64,000 bases of DNA from Mycobacterium sp. IS-3022. Lineage in GTDB: Bacteria > Actinomycetota > Actinomycetes > Mycobacteriales > Mycobacteriaceae. Where the stretch lies: positions 662,326 through 726,325 of the forward strand of contig NZ_LQIN01000001.1 in the NCBI RefSeq assembly GCF_001500065.1, written 5' to 3'. Both the position numbers and the translations under genes were made by a program. The notes below the pieces were generated by a model, which worked only from the letters and a program-made list of their open reading frames with translations, was not told where the DNA came from and did not search any database. Shown piece after piece: positions 52,099-60,440 of the stretch (positions within the stretch are counted from its first letter, which is position 1; the number at the start of each line of letters is the position of its first letter).

Positions 52099-53170
52099 AC
52101 TCTCGCCCAGTTCAGGCCTGCGTTGGCGGCATCGGCGACATAGGCGGCCAGTTCGTCGGCGCTCGACACTTCACCGCCTTCCAGCAATCGGTGATACCAG
52201 TCGGCCGTGCGGTGGATCGCCGTCTCGATATTCCAGACGGGACGCCATCCCAGGTGCATCTTCGCCTTGGCGCTGTCGAGTTGGAGCAAGCCCGCCTCGT
52301 GTGGTTGGGGATCGGATGAGACCTGCCACCGCAGCTGTGGCCACGTGCAAGCAAGGTCTCGGAGCACCAGCTCGACCGTACGGTTTCCGTCCCCATCGGG
52401 GCCGAAGTTCCAAGCATCGGCACAAGTGGTGTCGCCGGCCAGCAGCCGCTCACCCAGTAGTAGATAGCCGCTGAGGCAATCCAGCACGTGTTGCCAGGGG
52501 CGCGTGGCGTGCGGCGACCGGATGACCAGTGGTTCGTTGGCGAGTAGCGAACGTACCAGGTCGGGAATCAGCCGGTCCTCAGACCAGTCGCCGCCGCCGA
52601 TCACGTTGCCGCCTCGAGCGGTTGCGACCAGCGGCGCCGACGGGCGTTGCGACAGCGCGGTTCGGTAGCTCGCGGCCACCAACTCGGCGCCGGCCTTCGA
52701 CGCGCTGTAGGGGTCGTGGCCTCCGAGCCGGTCTTGTTCTCGGTAGGCCCAAGGCCATTCGCGATTCTCATAGCACTTGTCGGTCGTGACAACCACCACG
52801 GCACGCACATCTGGCGTGTGCTGGGCGGCCTCGAGCACATGCACCGTGCCCATCACATTGGTGGCCCAAGTGGTGACTGGCTCGCGGTAGGAACGACGGA
52901 CCAGCGGCTGGGCAGCCAAGTGGAAAACGATCTCCGGCCGCTCCGCGACGAGAACCCTACGGACTGCCACTTCGTCGCGAATGTCGATGCGATGATCGTC
53001 GATGGACAGCTTCAACAGATCCCAATGGCTGGGCTCCGACGGTGGGTCCAAAGCCAGGCCGGTGACGTGAGCGCCGAGCGCGTGCAGCCACAGACACAAC
53101 CAACTGCCCTTGAAGCCCGTATGGCCAGTGACCAGGACCCGGCGTTCGCGATAAGCGGTTCCGAAAGCGT

Positions 53171-53183
<13 letters not shown>
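52095..53183 (-). CDS. rfbG: CDP-glucose 4,6-dehydratase
   Basis: A 362-aa SDR with strong RfbG features: [16 protein letters not shown] at the N-terminus, [29 protein letters not shown] (dehydratase TDK motif) and [12 protein letters not shown] (catalytic Tyr/Lys). It converts CDP-D-glucose to CDP-4-keto-6-deoxy-D-glucose. It overlaps rfbF by 13 nt and rfbC by 4 nt in one leftward operon. No RfbH (3-dehydrase) is in the window, so a 3,6-dideoxyhexose is not predicted. Confidence 0.9.
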
Positions 53184-53940
<757 letters not shown>

Positions 53941-53944
<4 letters not shown>

Positions 53945-54798
53945 CGGGCTTGCCCATGATCATGCGAATCCAACCCGTTCTTCGGCCGCTCTGTTAATCC
54001 GGCGGAGTACCTCGAGTCGCCCTCTACTATCACAGTCATATGCCCAAAGATTTCTGCCGGAATGTTGTTCGAATACTTTTCGACAAGGTGGCGAATCAGA
54101 ATGAAAGATCCCAGTCTCTCCGAGAGAAATCCGACCGCCCTTATCTGGAAAGCGTTGTATTTTTTCACCCGACTGCCGTATCGATTCAGAAATTCCCTAC
54201 CCAGAAGTTCGATACTCGACAACGCTTGCACTAACCACGCCTTGGGATAGATGCCGAGTTCAATGCCGCCGGGAATGAAATGTTTTGCCGCCAAGAATTC
54301 CGACGCGGACTCGGAATCGAGTAGGTCCATCTCGACCGCGAGGGACGTGTAATCGAGAATATCGCGCCGGTGATGAACGGCTTTGTAGTGACCGAATATC
54401 GATTTCTTGACGTGTAGCGGCTGCGCGATCAGGAATTCAAGTTCAGGCCTGGGAATGAATACCGATAGCTCGGCTGTCTTGCCAAAATTCTCGAGGTGCA
54501 ACTCCCTGAGAGTCGGGTATTTGTAGGCCTCTGTTCCCTCTGGGGAAGGCAGGATCCTCTTCCTGTAATTGGAGATTTCAATGAACTCAGCGTCGCCAGA
54601 GAACCTCTCGACCGCGATCGGCACGACGTATGTTCCTGCGGCGCCATATGCAATCGGTCTAGCCTCGTGCCAAAACCGATCAAGTTGGCTTACGTGAAAT
54701 ACAGAGTCAGGTTGAAAATCCCCGAGTGCGATGCAATGGTCATACCAGCTCTCGGGCAGTAATGGCCTCTTATGGCTGATGCAGTACCTGTCGATCAT
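53941..54798 (-). CDS. DUF4422-like putative glycosyltransferase
   Basis: A 285-aa soluble protein with no firm family match. [30 protein letters not shown] and a C-terminal [20 protein letters not shown] resemble DUF4422 proteins, which are probable capsule or LPS glycosyltransferases with a HYRR-type motif. Its stop overlaps the rfbF start by 4 nt, so it is the same operon. It is clearly lower in GC than its neighbours, suggesting acquisition from elsewhere. Proposed role is to transfer the sugar made by rfbFGC; this is inference. Confidence 0.5.
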
Positions 54799-55022
54799 GG
54801 GCGTGAATCAGGCCCTGCGGATTGGCTCCCGGCGATTTCGGACCCGCTACTTTCGACGATGCGCGCGCGGTATTCCAGCAATTCTCGGTCCGCGATACTA
54901 CAAGAGTCGACGGCTGCCACTTTGCGATATCTTTCCGCGTCTAGGGTACTTTTGGGCACCGCAGTATACCAAAGGCAATTCTTGACCATGCGGGCAACGC
55001 TTGGTTGGGTCGACGGGAACAT
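54795..55022 (-). CDS. Small ORF of unknown function
   Basis: A 75-codon frame (MFPSTQPSVARMVKNCLWYTAVP...) fills most of the gap between the methyltransferase at 55034 and the DUF4422-like gene. Its stop overlaps the next start as ATGA, the coupling seen throughout this operon, and it starts 12 bp after the methyltransferase stop. No homology is recognised. It could be real, or could be a missed N-terminal part of the next protein. Confidence 0.3.
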   Translation of the reverse strand: MFPSTQPSVARMVKNCLWYTAVPKSTLDAERYRKVAAVDSCSIADRELLEYRARIVESSGSEIAGSQSAGPDSRP

Positions 55023-55033
55023 AATGATTCACC

Positions 55034-55756
55034 TCAGGGCCGACAGGTGCGCTGCGGCAGATTTACGGTGGCACGGCGCGCAACGACAAGGTGACCAGCT
55101 TTGAAGTTGGCTATGTCCGCGGCGACTTGATAGTGGCCGCGGACGGCGTCGATCAACGCATGGACGAGATCGGTGAACGAAAAGCTGTTGTACAACGTCC
55201 AAAAGTCGAAATAAACGTCTTCCGAAATGTAAACGCCCCTGTCGCTCAACGCATTTTCGAACAGGTTGTGGAAGGAGTCCACCATTCGGGAGCTCGTTTG
55301 ACTGCCGGCATCGATAATGACGTCGAACGGGCCGAATTCTGCAGCCACTTCTCTCAGCAGAGAAACCTTCTGCCCATCGCCGATCCGAACGTGTGCGCTT
55401 GCTGAATCGACGATTTTCACCAGTTTTGAATCAACGTCAACTCCGACGATGAGCGACTCGGGGTGAAGGTATTCCTGCCACCTCTGCAGCGAGTCGACAT
55501 AGAAGTTGCCGATCTCCAACATCCGGATCGGCCTGGTTCGGATGTCCGTACCCCCGCAGATCGGCAGGTAGTGCCGCAACTTGTGAACTCTCGGAGTGCG
55601 GTCGGTTACCTCCGTCGTCTCACCGTGAAGCTCGGTGTCCAAGGTCGACCACGTGATCTCTGAAGCAAGATCGCGCCCCAGCGCCCTCAACATTCTGCGT
55701 ACGCCCCCGTAACGATTGCGCCGAGCGATGGGGGAGAACTTCAGAATGACTTTCAC
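55034..55756 (-). CDS. Class I SAM sugar O-methyltransferase (MycE/ElmMI-like)
   Basis: A 240-aa methyltransferase. It has IRMLEIGNFYVDSLQRW (motif I, about 80-95), LIVGVDVDSKLVKI, and VIIDAGSQTSSRMVDSF followed by GVYISEDVYFDFW. The latter resembles the metal-binding region of macrolide and anthracycline sugar methyltransferases, where IIDDGSH and EDT are usual. Here the positions read DAGSQ and EDV, so metal ligands may differ. Lower GC than the flanking genes. It heads the leftward operon towards rfbC and probably methylates the transferred sugar. Confidence 0.65.
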   Translation of the reverse strand: MKVILKFSPIARRNRYGGVRRMLRALGRDLASEITWSTLDTELHGETTEVTDRTPRVHKLRHYLPICGGTDIRTRPIRMLEIGNFYVDSLQRWQEYLHPESLIVGVDVDSKLVKIVDSASAHVRIGDGQKVSLLREVAAEFGPFDVIIDAGSQTSSRMVDSFHNLFENALSDRGVYISEDVYFDFWTLYNSFSFTDLVHALIDAVRGHYQVAADIANFKAGHLVVARRATVNLPQRTCRP

Positions 55757-55935
55757 AATGAGCAGCCTGTCATTCGCGGTGTCCGGATGCCGGTGGTCTG
55801 GCGTAGCGCAGCACGCTGCGATGGAGTCTAGGGCGCGGCGTTCTCGTCATCGAAATTCCCTCTGATGCGCGGTTGACTTACGAGAGGGCGGTGGAGTATC
55901 GCGTCGAAGTAGGTCGGCGCAAGTACGGTACGACG

Positions 55936-57279
55936 ATGGACAACGTACTCGATCCGCTCGACCAGTTCACGTTTGACGCTGAGCGAGCGACAAGAGTCGC
56001 CTCGATCCCGCATCCATTCTGGGTGTACAACCGCCCGGTCGACATCGAGGGTCTGCGAAAGTTCCAGCACCATCTTCAGCAGGGATTGTTGGCGCGCCGC
56101 ATCCAACCGTCACCGCTGCCGTTCGGACGCCACCGCTGGGTATCAGCCGAGGGTCCCTCAGACATCGAGATTGTCGCGACGCCTCGCCCGCGTGAAGAAC
56201 TCGACGCCTGGTTCGAGGAGCAGGCCACCACTGGAATCGATCCCGAGCATGGACCCGGATGGCATCTTGCGGTGCTGCCCTTCACCGACGGCGGGGCGGC
56301 GGTGAGTATGGTCATCTCGCACTGCATCACCGACGGAATCGGGCTTTTCACGGCGATTGCGGATGCGGCGGAAGGCCGCGATGCCCCGATCAGCTGGCCT
56401 GCTGCTGGATCCCGCCGGCGGTGGCAGGCCCTGCGCGAGGACGTCCGTCAAACCGTGCGCGACATTCCCGCTCTCGGCCGCGGCGCCGCGGCCGCGGTAC
56501 GGCTGGCCCGGCGAGCCCGCCGCGAGGCTGCCGGAGCCGCGTCGGCCAGCAGACCACTTCGGCTGCGCACTGGGGCCGACGAACCGCTCACGCCCTCAGT
56601 GGCAACGATTTTCGTCGATGCCGGCGAGTGGGACGCTCGCGCCCGCGCACTGGGCGGAACCAGCAGTGTGCTGCTTGCGGGATTGGCGGCCCATCTGGCC
56701 CAGCGAATGGGACGGGTCACCGCGGACGGATCGGCCCTCATGAAGGTGCTCGTCAATGAGCGCGTCGCCGGTGACACGCGCGCCAACGCGATCAGCAGCC
56801 TCACGGTCACCGTCGACCCCGCTTCTGCGACGACCGACCTGCGCGAGATCCGGGCCGCAGTCAAACGAGCGATGGCCAGCCACCAGGAGATGCGCGACGA
56901 CGAGCGGGCGGTGATGTCCTTCGTTCCGCTGCTGGGTCTGTTGCCCAAGCGACTCGTCAGGCTCTTCGACAACACCGTCGTCTCATCCAGCCTGGGTCCG
57001 GTCGAACCGGCCGTCATCCGGCCAGACGGCACGGACGCCGACCTGTTCGGCGCGAGGGTTTCCTATCCGACCGTGACCAAAGCGTCGATGGACAGCATGG
57101 GCGGAGTGCTGTACGTGTTGTCGGCCACTGCGCAGGGGCGGGTCTCTGTCACGGTCACCGCTTATCAGCCGGGCTATACCAACTCGAATGAAGCCTTGCG
57201 GCAAGACCTTTCGGCCGCCCTGAATGACTTCTCGCTCACCGGCACGTATATCGGAGCGGTGCCGAACAAGTATCAGTGA
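55936..57279 (+). CDS. WS/DGAT-like (condensation-superfamily) acyltransferase, paralog 4
   Basis: The frame opens at 55873, but ATG 55936 gives MDNVLDPLDQFTF, matching paralog 2 exactly at the start, and a 447-aa protein. The catalytic motif SHCITDG keeps the second His, Asp and Gly of HHxxxDG. GRHRWVSAEGPSDIEIV and EHGPGWHLAVLPFTDGG are shared with the other copies. A gtf begins 90 bp downstream on the same strand, repeating the acyltransferase-gtf pairing at 10446-13067. Predicted to esterify the lipid or its sugars. Confidence 0.75.
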   Translation: MDNVLDPLDQFTFDAERATRVASIPHPFWVYNRPVDIEGLRKFQHHLQQGLLARRIQPSPLPFGRHRWVSAEGPSDIEIVATPRPREELDAWFEEQATTGIDPEHGPGWHLAVLPFTDGGAAVSMVISHCITDGIGLFTAIADAAEGRDAPISWPAAGSRRRWQALREDVRQTVRDIPALGRGAAAAVRLARRARREAAGAASASRPLRLRTGADEPLTPSVATIFVDAGEWDARARALGGTSSVLLAGLAAHLAQRMGRVTADGSALMKVLVNERVAGDTRANAISSLTVTVDPASATTDLREIRAAVKRAMASHQEMRDDERAVMSFVPLLGLLPKRLVRLFDNTVVSSSLGPVEPAVIRPDGTDADLFGARVSYPTVTKASMDSMGGVLYVLSATAQGRVSVTVTAYQPGYTNSNEALRQDLSAALNDFSLTGTYIGAVPNKYQ

Positions 57280-57369
57280 CGAACCTGGCCTTGTCGTCAA
57301 TCCCAGTGACGTATCGTGCGAAGACTCGGGCGAGAAAACGCGCGGAATAGTGAAAGGCCAAGACCTGCG

Positions 57370-58638
57370 ATGAAGTTCGTGCTGGCGTGCTATGGAACTC
57401 GCGGTGATGTCGAGCCCTGCGCCGCCGTTGGCCGTGAGCTGCTGCGCAGAGGGCACGATGTGCGCACGGCAGTAGCGCCTGATCTCGTTGGCTTCGCCGA
57501 ATCGGTCGGGCTCCCGGCGGTCGCTTATGGACCGGACGCGCGGGAGTGGCAGGACCTGCACCGCGACGTGGTGACGCATATGTTCCGCAAGTTCTGGAAG
57601 GTTCCGGAGCTGCTCAGGTTGGTCCGCCGAGATCGAGCGCTGTTCGACCAGTGCTGGCAAGACGCCCGCACGACGCTGATGTCGCTGGCGGACGGTGCCG
57701 ACCTGCTGCTCACGGTGGTGATCGGCGAGCAGGTCGGCGCCAACATCGCTGAGTACTACGACATTCCGTTGGCCACGCTGCACACCTTCCCGATGCGGGC
57801 CAACGGCCAGCTCGTTCCGGTCCTGCCGGGGCCACTGGCGCGCTCGGCGATGACGGTGTCCGAGTGGCTGGGTTGGCCTGCCATGAAAAAGCTCGAGGAT
57901 GCACAGCGCCGCGAACTGGGATTGCCGAAGGCGATGGGGCCCGCGTCGCGACGGATCGCCGAGCGCGGATCGCTGGAAATCCAGGCCTACGACGAGGCGT
58001 GTTTTCCCGGGCTCGCGGCCGAATGGGCGAAATTCGGCGGCCAACGTCCCTTCGTCGGCGCGTTGACCACGGAGTTGGCGACGGATGCAGACGAGGAGGT
58101 CGCCTCGTGGATTGCCGCGGGAACACCGCCGATTCTGTTCGGCTTCGGCAGCACGCTGGTCAAGTCTCCCGCCGAGACGGTTGCCATGATCAGCGAGGCG
58201 TGTGCGGAGTTGGGCGAACGGGCCCTGATCTGCTCCGGCGACACCGACTTCAGCCAGGTGTCACATTCGGACCATGTCAAGGTCGTCGGCGTGATCTCAT
58301 ACGCCGCCACCTTTCCCGCCTGCCGCGCTGTAGTGCACCACGGTGGCGCGGGGACCACGGCCGTCGGACTCCGCAGTGCAGTCCCCACGTTGGTCCTTTC
58401 TACGTGGGGCGATCAGACGGTCTGGGGGTCTCGGATCAAGCAACTCAAAGTGGGTACCGCACGGCGCTTTTCGGCCACCACGCGGGAATCGCTCGTCGCA
58501 GACCTGCGCACGATCCTCGCCCCGGAATGTGTCGCGCGGGCCCGCGAACTCGCGACTCGGATGAGCAAACCCGCCGAAAGCGTCACGGCCGCCGCTGATC
58601 TGATGGAGAACTTCGCTCGCACGCGACGTATCGGCTGA
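57370..58638 (+). CDS. UGT-type glycosyltransferase (GPL Gtf family)
   Basis: The frame opens at 57316, but ATG 57370 gives the family start MKFVLACYGTRGDVEP and the common CTGCGATG context (422 aa). Donor motif VVHHGGAGTT, then WGDQTVW; FGFGSTLVKSP is the glycine-rich strand. N-terminal WQDLHRDVVTHMFRKFW is closest to the copy at 8020. It lies directly between an acyltransferase paralog and another gtf (69-bp gap), all on the plus strand. Sugar specificity unknown. Confidence 0.9.
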   Translation: MKFVLACYGTRGDVEPCAAVGRELLRRGHDVRTAVAPDLVGFAESVGLPAVAYGPDAREWQDLHRDVVTHMFRKFWKVPELLRLVRRDRALFDQCWQDARTTLMSLADGADLLLTVVIGEQVGANIAEYYDIPLATLHTFPMRANGQLVPVLPGPLARSAMTVSEWLGWPAMKKLEDAQRRELGLPKAMGPASRRIAERGSLEIQAYDEACFPGLAAEWAKFGGQRPFVGALTTELATDADEEVASWIAAGTPPILFGFGSTLVKSPAETVAMISEACAELGERALICSGDTDFSQVSHSDHVKVVGVISYAATFPACRAVVHHGGAGTTAVGLRSAVPTLVLSTWGDQTVWGSRIKQLKVGTARRFSATTRESLVADLRTILAPECVARARELATRMSKPAESVTAAADLMENFARTRRIG

Positions 58639-58707
58639 TCGGGAGCGGCGATCGGTTAAACTTCGGCCGCTGAACGGGGGGCCGAAGCTGAGAGGCGAGG
58701 ATCCGCG

Positions 58708-59973
58708 ATGAAGTTCGCGTTGGCGTCCTATGGAAGTCGTGGCGATGTCGAGCCTTGCGTCGCCATCGGCCGAGAGTTGCAGCGTCGGGGCCATGACGTG
58801 CGGGTGGCCGCCCCGCCTGATCTGGTGGGCTTCGTCGAATCGGTCGGGCTGGCGGCGGTCCCGTACGGACCGGATGTGCAGGCCATTCTGGGAGCGCACC
58901 GCGAATTTTGGACGTACTTCTTCCGCAACTTCTGGAAAGTCCGGCAGCTGATCCAGATGCGGCGCGAAATCGCGAATCCCGTTATCCAGCGCTGGGACGA
59001 GATCGGCGCCACGCTGACAGCACTGGCGGACTGGGCCGACGTGTTGGTCACCGGCGTGAACTTCGAGCAACCCGCCGCCAATGTCGCGGAGCGCTACGGC
59101 ATTCCGCTGGCCACCGTGCATCTCTTTCCGATGCGGGCCAGCAGCCACTTCCTGTCGTTCCTGCCGGCGACGTTGGGCCGCTCAACGATGAAGGTCTACG
59201 AGTGGCTGGGATGGCGCGCGGCCAAGAAGCTCGACGACACACAGCGCCGCGAACTGGGCCTGCCCAAGGCCACCGGCCCTTTGCCGCAGCGGATCACCGA
59301 ACACGGATGGCTTGAAATCCAGGCCTACGACGAGGCGTGCTTTCGCGGGCTGGCCGCCGAATGGGCCGAGTTCGATGGTCAGCGGCCTTTTGTCGGTGCG
59401 CTGGTGATGGACTTGCCGGGCGGCGCGGACGAGGAGGTGGCGTCGTGGATTTCGGCGGGATCGCCGCCCATTTTCTTCGGCTTTGGCAGCGTGGGCGTGG
59501 AGTCTCCGGCCGACACGCTCGAGATGATCAGCTCGGTCTGCGCACAGCTGGGCGAGCGGGCGTTGGTGTGCTCCGCCGGCTCCGACTTCGCCGACGTCTC
59601 CCCGCCTGAGCACGTCAAGGTGGTGGAGACGATGAATTACGCGGCCGCTTTTCCGGCCTGCCGCGCCTTGGTGCACCACGGTGGAACCGGGACCACGGCG
59701 ATCGGCCTGCGCGCGGGAGTCCCGACACTGATCCTTTCGACCGACATCGACCAGACGCTCTGGGGCTCTCGGGTGAAACGACTGAAGGTGGGCACCGCCC
59801 GCCGCTTGTCGCGCACTACGCGCGAGTCACTGGTGGTGGATCTGCGCACCATCCTCGCCCCGGAATACGCCACGCGCGCCCGCGAAATCGCCACCCAGAT
59901 GACCAAATCGGCCGAAAGCGTCGCGGCCGCCGCCAATCTTCTCGAGAAGCTCGCCGGCCTCGGTTCGCGATGA
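58708..59973 (+). CDS. UGT-type glycosyltransferase (GPL Gtf family)
   Basis: A 421-aa Gtf paralog starting MKFALASYGSRGDVEP, with GAGAGGCGAGGATCCGCG-type sequence before the ATG. Donor motif is LVHHGGTGTT followed by DIDQTLW; FGFGSVGVESP is present. The N-terminal EFWTYFFRNFWKVRQL segment resembles the copies at 11799 and 14051. It is last of a plus-strand acyltransferase-gtf-gtf run and precedes the regulatory region of the second NRPS. Confidence 0.9.
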   Translation: MKFALASYGSRGDVEPCVAIGRELQRRGHDVRVAAPPDLVGFVESVGLAAVPYGPDVQAILGAHREFWTYFFRNFWKVRQLIQMRREIANPVIQRWDEIGATLTALADWADVLVTGVNFEQPAANVAERYGIPLATVHLFPMRASSHFLSFLPATLGRSTMKVYEWLGWRAAKKLDDTQRRELGLPKATGPLPQRITEHGWLEIQAYDEACFRGLAAEWAEFDGQRPFVGALVMDLPGGADEEVASWISAGSPPIFFGFGSVGVESPADTLEMISSVCAQLGERALVCSAGSDFADVSPPEHVKVVETMNYAAAFPACRALVHHGGTGTTAIGLRAGVPTLILSTDIDQTLWGSRVKRLKVGTARRLSRTTRESLVVDLRTILAPEYATRAREIATQMTKSAESVAAAANLLEKLAGLGSR

Positions 59974-60016
59974 CCAATGACGGCCCTCGCCATAGTGCTT
60001 AGTCCTGGTCGCTCAG

Positions 60017-60044
60017 CGAAACGCCATAAAGCCGAAGCGTTTTG
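60017..60044 (+). terminator. Weak hairpin after the gtf gene
   Basis: CGAAACGC and GCGTTTTG pair (one G-T pair) around a 12-nt loop, followed by TTGT, about 45 nt after the gtf stop. It could end the upstream transcript. The stem is not GC-rich, so this is tentative. Confidence 0.25.
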
Positions 60045-60098
60045 TTGTAGGTCGCGTGCGACGATGCGACCCTCGAAACCACACGGCGCAGCACATCG

Positions 60099-60181
60099 TG
60101 ACAGAGCCTGCCACATTAAATGGCAGATGCTGCCACATAAATATGGCAGAACCTGTCAGATAATTCTGGCAGATCCTGTCA
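60099..60181. repeat. Four tandem 15-bp palindromes (operator-like array)
   Basis: Four copies of an inverted repeat TGRCAG-N3-CTGYCA lie at 60099-60113, 60121-60135, 60144-60158 and 60167-60181. The second is perfectly symmetrical (TGGCAG ATG CTGCCA). Start-to-start distances are 22, 23 and 23 bp, about two DNA turns, and the 7-8 bp spacers are AT-rich. The whole array stands out from the GC-rich surroundings. This is the form of a binding site for a dimeric regulator that binds cooperatively. It lies just upstream of a candidate promoter for the second NRPS. Confidence 0.8.
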
Positions 60182-60194
60182 GAATTAATCGTAA

Positions 60195-60222
60195 TTGACT
60201 TTCGCGAAAGCGCGCATAGGCT
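60195..60222 (+). promoter_or_regulatory. Candidate sigma-A promoter overlapping a 12-bp palindrome
   Basis: TTGACT (60195-60200) and TAGGCT (60217-60222, fits the mycobacterial TANNNT -10) are separated by 16 nt. A perfect palindrome CTTTCGCGAAAG (60199-60210) overlaps the -35 end and spacer, where a repressor could block polymerase. It directly follows the four-palindrome array and precedes the decayed mbtH and the second NRPS. Confidence 0.45.
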
Positions 60223-60295
60223 TGTCCGGACTTTAGTAACGTCCCTTACATACGTCGACTAATTGCTGTGGCGAACGCTGGGCAAGGACTAGGCC

Positions 60296-60433
60296 CGGCA
60301 GTCGCCATCTTTTAGTCGTGGCTTTACGACGAGGAGCAGTACAGCTTGAGACCGACCTTCGCCAAAACGCACCGCACGAGGCGTTCGAGCTATCACCGAG
60401 GAGTTTGCACGAGAGGCCGGCACCGGGGCCTGA
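60296..60433 (+). pseudogene. Decayed mbtH copy
   Basis: The segment before the second NRPS aligns with the intact mbtH at 23320. ACGACGAGGAGCAGTACAGC (60326-60345) matches ACGACGAGGAGCAACACAGC and would read YDEEQYSL...PTFA against [13 protein letters not shown]. The end, TTGCACGAGAGGCCGGCACC then TGA at 60431-60433, matches CTTCGGGACCGGCTGGCGGC...TGA. The N-terminal start and about 65 bp of the middle are missing and the frame is broken. Homology also extends upstream into the leader (about 60230-60296). Confidence 0.75.
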
Positions 60434-60440
60434 CTGACAA

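Noticed and set aside
60099..60181. Short CRISPR-like array
   Set aside because: Repeats are only 15 bp and palindromic, spacers are 7-8 bp and AT-rich, and no cas gene is present. It fits an operator array instead.
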